A program made the translations under genes and the position numbers. Of a stretch of 51,149 nucleotides of DNA, positions 8,517 through 18,386 are shown piece by piece. Under the pieces are notes generated by a model. That model saw only the letters and a list, made by a program, of their open reading frames with translations. It was not told the origin of the DNA and searched no databases. The first letter of the stretch is position 1. Every line of letters starts with the position of its first letter. This stretch comes from Desulfovibrio sp. Its GTDB lineage: Bacteria; Desulfobacterota; Desulfovibrionia; Desulfovibrionales; Desulfovibrionaceae. The DNA lies in assembly GCA_031272405.1 (NCBI GenBank), contig JAISTW010000002.1:1-51149 (forward strand), in the 5' to 3' direction.

Positions 8517-11500
8517 CTAAAATTCCCATACCGCCTGCAGGGAACCCGTCACGCCTTCGCGCTTGCCCACATAGCCCTGTACCCCCAAATCAAAAGTCAG
8601 GGGCAACTTGGCCGAAGGCTTGATGGTCAGGCCCAGTTCGCCGATGCCTGTGTCGCCGCGCAGGGAAGGCGCGTCCATGTCGTAGCCGTTCGTCGTCGCT
8701 CTGGCCTTGCTGTCGAATTCGTGTTCCCAGGCCGCGCCGATGTAGGGGCTGACGTATTCGTTGACCGTGTAGGCGAAGCGGGAGCCGAAACGCAGACGGG
8801 AGGAACACGTGTCGTCAAAATCCACCGGATCGCCGGTGGAAAGCTTTACGGAATCGCCTCCCTGCCGGGTCCACAAATATTTGCCGTACAGGTCGAGGGA
8901 AGCCTTGTCCGTGATGTTCCAGACATAGCCCGCGCCGAGGTGGAAGCCGTGATAGGCGGACTGGGAATCATATTTCGCCTTGCGGCCTTGACTGTCGCGC
9001 AAATCTGAACTGCTGTACGAATTTTGAACGTTGCCCGCCCGGAAGGACGCTTCCGCGTAGATATGCCCCGGCCCGGTGTCCACAAAGTCCATGCGGCCGA
9101 GCAGGCCGCCGCCGGTATGGCTGATGTTGCCGTCGCCTTGGACGGAGGCGGCGTTGCTGAAGGAATTGTAGGTGTCGTAGGAACCGTTGCCGTACTCGAA
9201 GAACGCGCCCAGGGTCAGCCATCCCGGCGTCAGGTTCGCCCCGAAGGAAAGGCCGGCCAGCAGGGACAGGCTGGACATGTCCACATGCGAGCCCGAGTTG
9301 TAGCGGACTTTGCCGCCGGAGAGCGTTCCGAACACGTCAAGGCCGTGGCCTGTCTCAATGCCCGCCCGTCTGGCGGCTCTTACGGCGTCGGCCATGCCCG
9401 GCCCGGCCACGAGATCCGCGCCGAGGTTCACAAGGCTCAATCCGCTGAGAAAGCCTTCGGACAGTGCTTTTGTCTGTTCGTTGACCCTCGCGCCGGAAAC
9501 CGTCGCCTGGAGGCGGTTGCCCTGTATGCTGATGTCAAATTCGTACTTCAGGGTCACGCCCTGCATGCCTTCGCCCCTGCTTCTGCTGTTGGCCGTGGCC
9601 CCGATGAGGGTCGCCGCGTCAATGAGCGTGATGTTGTCGCCCGCTTTCAGGGGGGAGGACGATCCCTCAATGCCCACGTTGGCTGTGGCGGCGGATATGT
9701 CCGCGATGCCGCTGACGGAAAGCATGCTTCCGCCGTTGCCCATGGCGGACGGCACATAGAAATTCATGGTTTTGCCCGCCATGTTCAGATCGCCCGTGTA
9801 GGCCGCGCTGCCGTGCACGTCCAGCTGGGAGAGGGAAACGGCGTTTCCTCCCGTGTCGAAGGTTGTGCCGTTGTACAGGGCCAGCTTGTCCGAGATGGTT
9901 CCGCTGCCGGACAGGGCCAGGGTTCCGGCCTGCACCGTGGTCGTGCCGCTGTAGGTGTTGGCCCCGGCAAGGGTCAGGGTTCCCGCGCCGGTCTTGGTGA
10001 AGCCGCCGCTGCCTGACAGAGCGCCGCCGAAGGCGACCGAGCCGCCGTTGTCGTCAATGGCGTTGCTTCCCGCGCCGAGCGTCCAGGCTTTCGAGTAGGA
10101 GTTGCCGGTCAGTTGCAGCGTGCCGCCGTCCAGCATGTTTGCGCCGGAACCGATATTGGCGTCGCTGCCGATGCTCAGGGTTCCGCCCAGCACCGCGGTC
10201 CTGCCGCTGTAGGTGTTCGCGCCGGCGAGGGTCAGGGTTCCCGCGCCGGTCTTGGTCAGGGAGCCGGCGCCGGAAATGTCGCCGGAGAGCGCGCCGTTGC
10301 CGGAGGAGGCGTCAAAGGTGGCCAGGCTGTTCAGCGTGAAGTCGTTGGCAAGGGAACGGTCGCCGGAAAAGCCCAGGGTCGTGCCGCCGTCCATTGTCAC
10401 CGCTCCCGTGCCGAAGGCCGCGTCGCTTCCGGCGATGATTCTGCCCTGGCTGACCGTGGTGCCGCCGCTGTAGGTGTTGGTCCCGGCGAGGGTCAGGGCG
10501 CCGTATCCCTGCTTGGTCAGGGCGCCCGTGCCGCTCATGGTTCCGGCATAGGTTCCGGCGCTCGTCTGGTCAAAGACCACCGCCGCGTTGTTCACAATGT
10601 CGCCGGGCAGGCTGGCCGTGTTGCCCTGCAAGGTCCCGGCGTCAACCACGGAACCGCCGCTGTAGGTGTTCGCTCCGGTGAGGATCAGCGTTCCCGCGCC
10701 CGTCTTGGTGAGCGTCGTTCCGTCCCAGCCGTAGGTTGTTCCCGCGCCGGGCGTGGTGTTGTCGGCAAGGTCCGCGCTCAGGGTGAAGTCGCTGGCCACG
10801 TTGAACGTCCCGTGCGCGTTCGTCGTCTGCTCCCATGCGAGGCCGGAGGAGTTGAGGACCAGATCATGGTTGGAGTTTTCACGGGTAACGGTTGCTGTCA
10901 TGAAGGAATTCAGACCGGTCGAGACCGCGTTGCCGGCGACGAGCACGGTGTCAAAGTCGGCGCTGATGCCGCTGTCCGTCCTGATCAGCGTGATGGGGCC
11001 GGAGCCGGAATAGCTTGCTATGTTCAGGGTCGCGTTCGGGTTGACAGTCATGCTCGCCGCCGTGATGTCCGCCAGCGCCGAATCCGGCGTGACCCCGAGC
11101 GTCGTCCCCGAAGCTACGGTGAACGCGCCGCTGAGGCTGAGCATGGAGTCCGGCCCGAGGGTCAGCCCGCCGCCCGAGAGCGTCGCGCTGTCCTGCATGG
11201 TGATGCTGTTGAGCGTGAGCGTGCCCGCGCCCGTCTTTTCCAGCGCGCCGGTGCCGGAGAGCACGCCCGCATAGGTTCCGTCGCTGGTCTGGTCGAAGAT
11301 GATGGTCGCGTTGTTGGCGATATCCCCTTGCAGGCTCGTCGTGTCGCCCTTCAGCGTTCCGGCGGAAATCATGGTTCCGCCGCTGTAGGTGTTGGCCCCG
11401 GTCAGGGTCAGGATTCCCGCGCCGCTCTTGGTCAGGAAGCCCGAGCCGCTCATGACTCCGGCGTAGGTTCCGTCGCTTGTCTGATCAAATTCCACGAGGA

Positions 11501-14500
11501 AGTTGTTGAGGATATCCCCTTGCAGGCTCGTCGTGTCGCCCTTCAGGGTCCCGGCGAAAACCGTGGTTCCGCCGCTGTAGGTGTTGGCCCCGGTCAGGGT
11601 CAGGGTTCCCTCGCCGGTCTTGGTGAAGCCGCCGCTGCCGGAAAGGACGCCGCCGAAGGCGACCGTGCCGCCGTTGTCGTCAATGGCGTTGCTTCCCGCG
11701 TCCAGGGTCCAGTTTTTCATGTAGGGGCTGCTGCCGGTCAGCAGCAGGGTGCCGCCCGCCAGCGTGTTTGTGCCGGAGCCGATATTGGCGTCGCCGCCGA
11801 TGCTCAGGGTTCCCGCACCGACCGTGGTGTTGCCGTAGGAGTTCGCGCCGGTCAGGGTCAAGGTTCCCGCGCCGGTCTTGGTGAAGCCGCCGCTGCCGGA
11901 AAGGACGCCGTTGAAGACGACCGAGCCGCCGTTGTCGTCAATGGCGTTGCTTCCCGCGCCGAGGGTCCAGTTTTTCGCGTAGGAGGAGCCGGTCAGCAGC
12001 AGGGTTCCGCCCGCCAGTGTGTTTGTGCCGGAGCCGATATTGGCGTCGCCGCCGATGCTCAGGGTTCCCGCGCTGACCGTGGTGTTGCCGTAGGCGTTCG
12101 CGCCGGTGAGGGTCAGGGTTCCCGTGCCGGTCTTGGTCAGGGCGCCGGAGCCGCTCATAACTCCGGCATAGGTTTCGGCGGTCGCCTGATTAAATTCCAC
12201 AAGGGCGTTGTTGAGGATGTTCCCCTGCAGGCTCGTCGCGTTGCCCGCCAGCGTCCCGGCGGAAACCGTGGTGCCGCCGCTGTAGGTGTTCGCGCCGGTC
12301 AGGGTCAGGGTTCCCGCGCCGGTCTTGGTCAGGGAGCCCGCGCCGGAAACGACGCCGGAAAGCGTGCCGTCGCCGGAGGAGGTGTCAAAGGTCGTCAGGC
12401 TGTTCAGAATGAAGGCGTTGATCAGGGAGCGGACGCCGGAAAAGCCCAGGGTCGTGCCGCCGGCCATTGTCACCGCGCCCGTGCCGAAAGCGGTGTCGCT
12501 TCCGGCGATGAGCTTCCCGGCGGAAACCACGGAGCCGCCGCTGTAGGTGTTGGCCCCGGTCAGGGTCAGGGTGCCCGCGCCCGTCTTGGTCAGGGTCTTT
12601 CCGTCCCAGCCGTAGTAATCGCCCGCGTTGGGCGTCGTGTTGTCGGCAAGGACCGCGTCCAGGGTGAAGTCGCTCGTCACGTAGAACGTCCCGTGCGCGT
12701 TCGCCGTCAGGTTCCAGACGAGGCCGTGTTCAATGACCAGGTCCTTGTCGCCGTTTGCCTTGTAGACGCCGGCCCCGGTCAGGAAGGAATCCAGGCCGGT
12801 GGTGACCTGGCTGCCGCCGACGAGCACGTTGCTGAACATGCCGCTGATGCCGTTGCTGGTCGTGATCAGCGTGATGGGGCTGGAGCTGGAGTAGCTCGTC
12901 ACGTTGAGGGTCGTGTTTGAGGCGATAGTCATGCTCGCCGCCGTGATGTCCGCCGCCGAACCGGGCGTGAGCACAAGGGTTGTCCCTGAAGCCACGTTGA
13001 ACGCGCCGCTGAGGATGAGCTGCGCGCCCGGCGCGAGGGTCAGCCCGCCGGCCGTGAGCGACGCGCTGCCTTGCGTGGCGCTCGCGGCGAGGGTGAGCAT
13101 GCCGTTTCCCTGCTTGGTCAGGGCGCCTGTGCCGGTAATGACGCCGGAAAGGGTTTGGTTGGCGGACTGGTTGAAAAGCAGGGTCCCGTCATTGAGGATG
13201 TTCCCGGCGTAGCTGCCGTTGCCCAATGTGCCGGTGACTGCCAGGGTCCCGGCGTTGACCGTGGTCCCGCCGCTGTAGGTGTTGGCCCCGGCAAGGGTCA
13301 ACACGCCGGAGCCGTCCTTGGTCAGGCTGCCCGCGCCGGAAATGACGCCGGAAAGGGTTTGATTCGCGGACTGGTTGAAAAGCAGAGTCCCGGCGTTGGC
13401 GATGTTCCCGGCGTAGCTGCCGTTGCCCAGTGTGCCGGTGACTTCCAGGGTATCACCGGCAAGCGCAAGCGCTGTGTCGCCGCTGTAGGTGTTGTTCCCG
13501 GCCAGGGTCAGGGTTCCGCCGCCGGCCTTGGTGAAGCCGCCGGAGCCGGAAAGAACGCCGTTGAAGGCCACCGGGCTGCCGTTGTTATTAATAATGTTGC
13601 TCCCCGCGCCGAGGGTCCAGTTTTTCGCGTAGGAGGAGCCGGTGAGGCGCAGGGTTCCGCCCGCCAGGGTGTTTGTGCCGGAGCCGATATTGGAGTCGCT
13701 GACGATGCTCAGGGTTCCCGCGCTGACCGTGGTGCCGCCGCTGTAAGTGTTGGGATTGCTCAGGATGAGGGTTCCCGCGCCGGTCTTGGTCAGGGAGCCT
13801 GTGCCGCTCATGCTGCCGGAATAGGCAGCGTCGCTCGCCTGGTCGAAGATCACGGCGCCGTTGTTGAGGATATTCCCTGTCGTCAGGCTGCTCGTACTGC
13901 CCACCAGCGTCCCGGCTGCAACGGTGATCCCGGTGATGGTATTGCTCCCGGTCATGGTCAGAGTCCCCGCGCCGCTCTTGGTCAGGTTCCCGCCGCCGCT
14001 CATGATTCCGGCGTAGGTTCCGTCCGTCGCCTGATCAAACTCCACGACGGCGGTGTTGACGATATTTCCTTGCAGGCTCGTGGTGTCGCCCTTGAGCGTT
14101 CCGCCGGAAACCGTGGTGCCGCCGCTGTAGGTGTTGGCCCCGGCGAGGGTCAGGGTTCCCGTGTCGGTTTTGGTCAGGGAGCCGTCGCTGGAAATGACGC
14201 CGGAAAGGGTTTGGTTGGCGGACTGGTTGAAAAGCAGAGTCCCGTCATTGTGGATGTTCCCGGCGTAGCTGCCGCCCCCCAGCGTGCCGGTGACTTCCAG
14301 CGTCCCGGCGTTGACCGTGGTCCTGCCGCTGTAGGTATTGTTCCCGGCCAGGGTCAGGATTCCCGCGCCGTTCTTGGTCAGGGAGCCTGCCCCGGAAACG
14401 ACGCCGGAGAGTGTGCCGTTGCCGGAGGACGTGTCAAAGGTCGCCAGGCTGTTCAGAATGAAGGCGTTGACCAGGGAACGGTTGCCGGAAAAGCCCAGGG

Positions 14501-17500
14501 TCGCGCCGCCCTCCATGGTCACCGCTCCCGTGCCCAAAGCCCAGTCGCTTCCGGCGATGATTGCGCCCTGGCTGATGGTGGTCCCGCCGCTGTAGGTGTT
14601 GGCCCCGCTCAGGGTCAGGTCGCCCACGCCGGTCTTGGTCAAAGAACCTGTGCCGCTCATGAGCCCGGCATAGGTTCCGGCGCTCGTCTGGTCAAAGACC
14701 ACCGCCGCGTTGTTTTCGATATTCCCTTGCAGGCTGGTCGTGTTGCCCGCCAGCGTCCCGGCGGAAACCAGGGAACCGCCCGTGTAGATATTGGCCCCGG
14801 TCAGGGTCAGGGTGCCCGCGCCCGTCTTGGTGAGCGTCTTTCCGTCCCAGCCGTAGGTCGTTCCCGCGCCGGAATATGTGTTGTCGGCAAGGCCCGCGCT
14901 CAGGGTGAAGTCGCTGGCCACGTTGAAGGTGCCGTGCGCGTTCGCTGACAGGTTCCAGACGAGGTCGGAGTTGACGACCAGATCATGGTTGGAGTTTTCC
15001 TTGGTAACGGTTGCCGTCATGAAGGAATCCAGGCCGTCCGTCGGGTTGACGGCGTTGCCGCCGACGAGCACGTTGCTGAACGTGCCGGTGATGCCGTTGT
15101 CTGTTTTGATCAGCGTGATGGAGCCGGAACCGGAATAGCTTGCTATGTCCAGGGTCGCGCCCGAGGCGATAGTCACGCTCGCCGCATGGATGTCCTCCAG
15201 CGCCGAATCCGGCGTGACCCCGAGCGTCGTCCCCGAAGCTATGGTGAACGCGCCGTCGAGCCAGAGCCTTGTGTTCGGCGCAATGGTCAGCCCGCCGCTC
15301 AGGAGCGCCGCGCTGTCTTGCATGGTGGTATTGGCGAGGGTGAGCATGCCCGCGCCGGTCTTTTCCAGTCTGCCGCCGCCGGAGAGCACGCCCGTATAGG
15401 TTCCGTCGCCGGCTTGGTCAAAGACGATGGTCGCGTTGTTGGCGATATTCCCCTGCAGGCTCGTCGCGTCGCCCTTCAGCGTCCCGGCGGAAACCGTTGT
15501 CCCGCCGCTGTAGGTGTTGGTTCCGGAAAGCGTCAGGGTTCCCGCGCCGGTCTTTATCAACGCGCCGCTGCCGGAAAGAACGCCGCTGAAGGAGACCGCG
15601 CCGCCGTTGTCGTCAATGGCGTTGGCGCCCGCGCCGAGGGTCCAGTCTTTCGCGTAGGAGTTGCCGGTCAGTTGCAGCGTGCCGCCGTCCAGCATGTTTG
15701 CGCCGGAGCCGATATTGGCGTCGCTGTCGATGCTCAGGGTTCCGGCGGAAACCGTGGTCCCGCCGCTGTAGGTGTTGGCCCCGCTCGTCAGGGTCAGGGT
15801 TCCCGCGCCGGTCTTGGTCAAAGAACCTGTGCCGCTCATGGCTCCGGCGTAGGTTCCGTCGCTCGTTTGGTCAAAGATGACGGCGGCGTCGTTGAAGATG
15901 AAACCTTGCAGGCTGGTCGTATCGCCCTGGAGCGTCCCCTCGGAAACCGTGGTCCCGCCGCCGTAGGTATTGGCCCCGCTCAGGGTCAGGGTTCCCGCGC
16001 CGGTCTTGGTCAGGGAGCCCGCGCCGCTCATGACGCCGGAATAGGTTCCGACGCCGGTCTGGTCGAAGATCACTCTGGTCTGGTTGAGGATATTCCCTTG
16101 CAGGCTCGCGGCGTCGCCCGCCAGGGTTCCCGCGCTGACGGTCGTTCCGCCGCTGTAGGTGTTGGTTCCGGAAAGCGTCAGGGTGCCCGCGCCGGTCTTG
16201 GTGAATCCGCCCGTGCCGGAAAGGACGCCGCCCAAAGTCACCGCGCCGCCGTTGTCGTCAATGACGTTGTCGCCCGCGTCGAGGGTCCAGTCTTTCGTGT
16301 AGGAGGGGCCGGTGAGCAGCAGGGTCGCGCCCGCCAGGGTGTTCACGCCGCCGCCGATATTGTCGTCGCTCCCGATGCTCAGGGTTCCCTCGCTGACCTT
16401 GGTGTCGCCCGTGTAGGTGTTCGCGCCGGTGAGGGTCAGGGTCCGGTTGAGGCCCGTCTTTTCAATGCCGCCGCTCCCCGTGATCACGCCGTCGAGGGTG
16501 ATGTCGGCCTGGGTGTGCAGCTTGACCAGGGGGCTGCCCGCCGCGCCCGTGGGCGTGGTGTCCAGCAAGGTAATGTGGGCGGTTCCGATGTCGGCGGCGA
16601 ACTGGATGAACTCGAAATTCAACACCTTGGGGATGGTCACGTCCGCCTCCCACACCAGGGTGTTGCCGCTGAAGAAGTCGCCCTGTGTTGTTGGGGAGAA
16701 TGCGTAGCCGCCGTAAACGTTGTTGTGGAATGTGCCGCCTTGGACGATCACGGTGTTGTTGTTGGCCGAGCCGGCGCCCGCCAGAATCGTGCCGCCGTAT
16801 ACAATATACACATCGGCCCCAGCTCCGATGAGCACGGTGTTGTTGCTGACCGTGGCGGTTCCGCCGGCGGCGGCTCTGGCGATGCCACCGGAAACCCTTG
16901 ACGCCTTCCCTTCGATCCACACGCTGTTGTTGTCGGCCGTCGAGGTGAGGCCGCTGTAAGCCACTCCGCCGTAAACCGTGCTGGAGACGGAATTGGGCAT
17001 TACGTGCACGGAGTTGCCGGTGGCCACGGCGTTTCCGTTGCCGCCTTCGACCATAGCCTCCCCGCCGATGCTTGTATTTGCATAACTCGCCAGGTGGTCG
17101 GTGAAGACCTCCACGCTGTTGTTCCGGGCGCTTTGATCGCCGGGGCCTTGGGCCCGCCCGCCGTAGGCGTTATAGACGATGCCGTTGAGGATGATCAGCT
17201 GGTTGTTGTCGGCGGGCAGGGAGAAGTCGCTGCCGTTGGGAGCGTCGCTGTTGCCGTAGGCGGTATCGCGGCTACCGTTAGAGTTGATGGTGATGGTGTG
17301 CGGGTCGGCGGCGAAGGTTTGCGGCGGGGCGGACAGCAGGGCGAAGAGCAAAAGTGCGGCCCACAGGGGGGCAAAGGCCCGATGCGCGGTCAGGGGCGGC
17401 CGGGGCGCCTGGCCGGGAGAAATCCGCGTACCGGCCGGAGGGCGAAAAACCGAAACGGCGCGGAGCGCCGCCCTCGCGGGAGTATATGGGAAGAGCCCCC

Positions 17501-17549
17501 GGGCCGTGGGACGCAATGAACTCTGAAGAAACGCGGCCGCGATTGTCAT
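8517..17549 (-). CDS. giant autotransporter adhesin-like protein with passenger strand repeats
   Basis: Type Va secreted protein of about 3010 residues. The ATG at 17549 has GGCGG 8 bases upstream; a TTG at 17591 would add 14 residues and is less likely. After an unusually long arginine- and proline-rich N-terminal region comes a hydrophobic segment ending in TFA-AD, a plausible signal-peptidase site near residue 80. The first 300 residues of passenger are non-repetitive and rich in N, G and V. The passenger then has about 23 clear repeats of the autotransporter-associated beta-strand type (core TKTGAGTLTLTGANTYSGG), with longer modules repeated three times. The last ~290 residues form the beta-barrel translocator and end in W-E-F, with the terminal aromatic typical of outer-membrane proteins. 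It is expected to form a long surface beta-helix; adhesion or aggregation is a family-based guess. The gene stands alone. Confidence 0.92.
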   Translation of the reverse strand: MTIAAAFLQSSLRPTARGLFPYTPARAALRAVSVFRPPAGTRISPGQAPRPPLTAHRAFAPLWAALLLFALLSAPPQTFAADPHTITINSNGSRDTAYGNSDAPNGSDFSLPADNNQLIILNGIVYNAYGGRAQGPGDQSARNNSVEVFTDHLASYANTSIGGEAMVEGGNGNAVATGNSVHVMPNSVSSTVYGGVAYSGLTSTADNNSVWIEGKASRVSGGIARAAAGGTATVSNNTVLIGAGADVYIVYGGTILAGAGSANNNTVIVQGGTFHNNVYGGYAFSPTTQGDFFSGNTLVWEADVTIPKVLNFEFIQFAADIGTAHITLLDTTPTGAAGSPLVKLHTQADITLDGVITGSGGIEKTGLNRTLTLTGANTYTGDTKVSEGTLSIGSDDNIGGGVNTLAGATLLLTGPSYTKDWTLDAGDNVIDDNGGAVTLGGVLSGTGGFTKTGAGTLTLSGTNTYSGGTTVSAGTLAGDAASLQGNILNQTRVIFDQTGVGTYSGVMSGAGSLTKTGAGTLTLSGANTYGGGTTVSEGTLQGDTTSLQGFIFNDAAVIFDQTSDGTYAGAMSGTGSLTKTGAGTLTLTSGANTYSGGTTVSAGTLSIDSDANIGSGANMLDGGTLQLTGNSYAKDWTLGAGANAIDDNGGAVSFSGVLSGSGALIKTGAGTLTLSGTNTYSGGTTVSAGTLKGDATSLQGNIANNATIVFDQAGDGTYTGVLSGGGRLEKTGAGMLTLANTTMQDSAALLSGGLTIAPNTRLWLDGAFTIASGTTLGVTPDSALEDIHAASVTIASGATLDIASYSGSGSITLIKTDNGITGTFSNVLVGGNAVNPTDGLDSFMTATVTKENSNHDLVVNSDLVWNLSANAHGTFNVASDFTLSAGLADNTYSGAGTTYGWDGKTLTKTGAGTLTLTGANIYTGGSLVSAGTLAGNTTSLQGNIENNAAVVFDQTSAGTYAGLMSGTGSLTKTGVGDLTLSGANTYSGGTTISQGAIIAGSDWALGTGAVTMEGGATLGFSGNRSLVNAFILNSLATFDTSSGNGTLSGVVSGAGSLTKNGAGILTLAGNNTYSGRTTVNAGTLEVTGTLGGGSYAGNIHNDGTLLFNQSANQTLSGVISSDGSLTKTDTGTLTLAGANTYSGGTTVSGGTLKGDTTSLQGNIVNTAVVEFDQATDGTYAGIMSGGGNLTKSGAGTLTMTGSNTITGITVAAGTLVGSTSSLTTGNILNNGAVIFDQASDAAYSGSMSGTGSLTKTGAGTLILSNPNTYSGGTTVSAGTLSIVSDSNIGSGTNTLAGGTLRLTGSSYAKNWTLGAGSNIINNNGSPVAFNGVLSGSGGFTKAGGGTLTLAGNNTYSGDTALALAGDTLEVTGTLGNGSYAGNIANAGTLLFNQSANQTLSGVISGAGSLTKDGSGVLTLAGANTYSGGTTVNAGTLAVTGTLGNGSYAGNILNDGTLLFNQSANQTLSGVITGTGALTKQGNGMLTLAASATQGSASLTAGGLTLAPGAQLILSGAFNVASGTTLVLTPGSAADITAASMTIASNTTLNVTSYSSSSPITLITTSNGISGMFSNVLVGGSQVTTGLDSFLTGAGVYKANGDKDLVIEHGLVWNLTANAHGTFYVTSDFTLDAVLADNTTPNAGDYYGWDGKTLTKTGAGTLTLTGANTYSGGSVVSAGKLIAGSDTAFGTGAVTMAGGTTLGFSGVRSLINAFILNSLTTFDTSSGDGTLSGVVSGAGSLTKTGAGTLTLTGANTYSGGTTVSAGTLAGNATSLQGNILNNALVEFNQATAETYAGVMSGSGALTKTGTGTLTLTGANAYGNTTVSAGTLSIGGDANIGSGTNTLAGGTLLLTGSSYAKNWTLGAGSNAIDDNGGSVVFNGVLSGSGGFTKTGAGTLTLTGANSYGNTTVGAGTLSIGGDANIGSGTNTLAGGTLLLTGSSPYMKNWTLDAGSNAIDDNGGTVAFGGVLSGSGGFTKTGEGTLTLTGANTYSGGTTVFAGTLKGDTTSLQGDILNNFLVEFDQTSDGTYAGVMSGSGFLTKSGAGILTLTGANTYSGGTMISAGTLKGDTTSLQGDIANNATIIFDQTSDGTYAGVLSGTGALEKTGAGTLTLNSITMQDSATLSGGGLTLGPDSMLSLSGAFTVASGTTLGVTPDSALADITAASMTVNPNATLNIASYSGSGPITLIRTDSGISADFDTVLVAGNAVSTGLNSFMTATVTRENSNHDLVLNSSGLAWEQTTNAHGTFNVASDFTLSADLADNTTPGAGTTYGWDGTTLTKTGAGTLILTGANTYSGGSVVDAGTLQGNTASLPGDIVNNAAVVFDQTSAGTYAGTMSGTGALTKQGYGALTLAGTNTYSGGTTVSQGRIIAGSDAAFGTGAVTMDGGTTLGFSGDRSLANDFTLNSLATFDASSGNGALSGDISGAGSLTKTGAGTLTLAGANTYSGRTAVLGGTLSIGSDANIGSGANMLDGGTLQLTGNSYSKAWTLGAGSNAIDDNGGSVAFGGALSGSGGFTKTGAGTLTLAGANTYSGTTTVQAGTLALSGSGTISDKLALYNGTTFDTGGNAVSLSQLDVHGSAAYTGDLNMAGKTMNFYVPSAMGNGGSMLSVSGIADISAATANVGIEGSSSPLKAGDNITLIDAATLIGATANSRSRGEGMQGVTLKYEFDISIQGNRLQATVSGARVNEQTKALSEGFLSGLSLVNLGADLVAGPGMADAVRAARRAGIETGHGLDVFGTLSGGKVRYNSGSHVDMSSLSLLAGLSFGANLTPGWLTLGAFFEYGNGSYDTYNSFSNAASVQGDGNISHTGGGLLGRMDFVDTGPGHIYAEASFRAGNVQNSYSSSDLRDSQGRKAKYDSQSAYHGFHLGAGYVWNITDKASLDLYGKYLWTRQGGDSVKLSTGDPVDFDDTCSSRLRFGSRFAYTVNEYVSPYIGAAWEHEFDSKARATTNGYDMDAPSLRGDTGIGELGLTIKPSAKLPLTFDLGVQGYVGKREGVTGSLQAVWEF
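9880..16460 (-). repeat. array of autotransporter-associated beta-strand repeat units
   Basis: About 23 coding units of 25-35 residues carry the consensus K-T-G-A-G-T-L-T-L-x-G-x-N-T-Y-S-G-G-T-T-V-x-x-G-T-L, separated by variable spacers such as LQGNIxNNAxVxFDQ and IGSGxNTLxGGTL. DNA identity between units is high (the block around GTGTTGGCCCCGGTCAGGGT recurs many times), so recombination or assembly collapse is likely here. Confidence 0.9.
10700..15375 (-). repeat. three copies of a long passenger module (higher-order repeat)
   Basis: A non-PATR module of about 180-190 residues occurs three times, at roughly 14820-15375, 12580-13130 and 10700-11270. Each copy runs from a variant strand repeat (MQDSA or similar), through SGAF-VASGTTL, ITLI-T-GI and a D-LV spacer, to NAHGTF-V-SDFTL and YGWDGKTLTKTG. 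The copies start about 1.9 and 2.2 kb apart, with different numbers of short units between them. Confidence 0.8.
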
Positions 17550-17591
17550 GTGACTTTCCGCCTTTCTCGTCAGGTATATGTGAACGAACAA

Positions 17592-17971
17592 TTATTTACA
17601 GGGTATAGTCGCCAGGCGGCCAAACTCCAGCTTGTCTTTTGAGACGCATCAAGACTTGCCGTAAAGATATAATTTTGTAATTCGGCCGCTCTGAAATGTT
17701 TCCTTAGGACAACATTTTTTTCTTGTCAAGCTTTCCCCGGCGCGCATCGCGACTTTCTTGGGAAAAAAGCGAGCATGCACGCCGTCATCCCGTTCATCCC
17801 GACGCCCATTCCGTTCGCGGCCCGCCGGACGGTTCGCGGTGGAAACAGGCAGCGCCCGCGCGCTCCGCCTGTGGAGACGATTTGTCTTGCCTTTTTTGCC
17901 GGCATGGTTTACCCTGACTTTTTTTACACGCGAATCAGCATTCAGAAAATACAGTTCGACGCGGAGGCAAT
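17592..17971. other. divergent intergenic region between the autotransporter gene and rpmB
   Basis: No gene is seen. On the minus strand TTGACA (17729-17724) lies 17 bases from a poor -10 (TAAGGA, 17706-17701), a weak candidate promoter for the autotransporter. On the plus strand TTGCCT (17887-17892) and TACCCT (17910-17915), 17 bases apart, could drive rpmB. An AT-rich patch covers about 17660-17725. Confidence 0.35.
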
Positions 17972-18178
17972 ATGAGCAAAGAATGTGTTTTTTGCGGCAA
18001 AAAGCCGCAGGTGGGCAACCTGGTCAGCCACTCCAACATCAAGACCAAGCGGCGCTTCAATCCCAACCTGCAGCGCGTGCGGCACCAGTTCCCGGACGGC
18101 AGGGTGCGCGCGCTCATGGTCTGCACCCGCTGCCTGCGTTCGGGGGTCGTCGTCAAACCCGTCGTCGCCAAAGGCTAG
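17972..18178 (+). CDS. rpmB: 50S ribosomal protein L28
   Basis: Small protein of the large ribosomal subunit, 68 residues, normal for bacterial L28. It begins [12 protein letters not shown] and carries two CxxC pairs (C5/C8 and, near the C-terminus, VCTRC), so it is the zinc-binding form. The middle has the typical [13 protein letters not shown] segment. The ATG follows GGAGGCA. It is a single gene, divergent from the autotransporter and convergent with ftsZ. Confidence 0.97.
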   Translation: MSKECVFCGKKPQVGNLVSHSNIKTKRRFNPNLQRVRHQFPDGRVRALMVCTRCLRSGVVVKPVVAKG

Positions 18179-18313
18179 GGCAACCTCAAATTCCGGAAGG
18201 GCGGGGGGGCGCGCCCGCAAAAGCCTTTTCCCCTCTCCGGGGACCGTTTTATCCTTAACAGGTGTCCCCAACTCTCCAGGGCATCGTTTTTCCTCACACT
18301 TCAAAAACACGCG

Positions 18314-18336
18314 AGGAGGCCCACAATGGGCCTCCT
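18314..18336 (-). terminator. intrinsic terminator after ftsZ
   Basis: A perfect 10-bp stem AGGAGGCCCA/TGGGCCTCCT with a 3-base loop is followed on the minus strand by CGCGTG and five T. A second inverted repeat (18345-18354 with 18364-18373, TTTCAGGGCG/CGCCCTGAAA) lies between it and the ftsZ stop. Together they close the dcw cluster. Confidence 0.75.
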
Positions 18337-18386
18337 GGCGGGCATTTCAGGGCGGAAGAGGCGCGCCCTGAAAATATCTAAGGCCG

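Noticed and set aside
10113..12920. Long plus-strand open frames of 638-935 codons across the autotransporter gene
   Set aside because: They are antisense shadows of the repeat array. The minus-strand frame has a signal peptide, recognisable repeats and a barrel; the plus-strand products are low-complexity G/R/A/V-rich sequence without start signals.
8517..17549. CRISPR-like array suggested by frequent short repeats
   Set aside because: The repeats are in frame, degenerate, unevenly spaced and encode strand repeats of an autotransporter.
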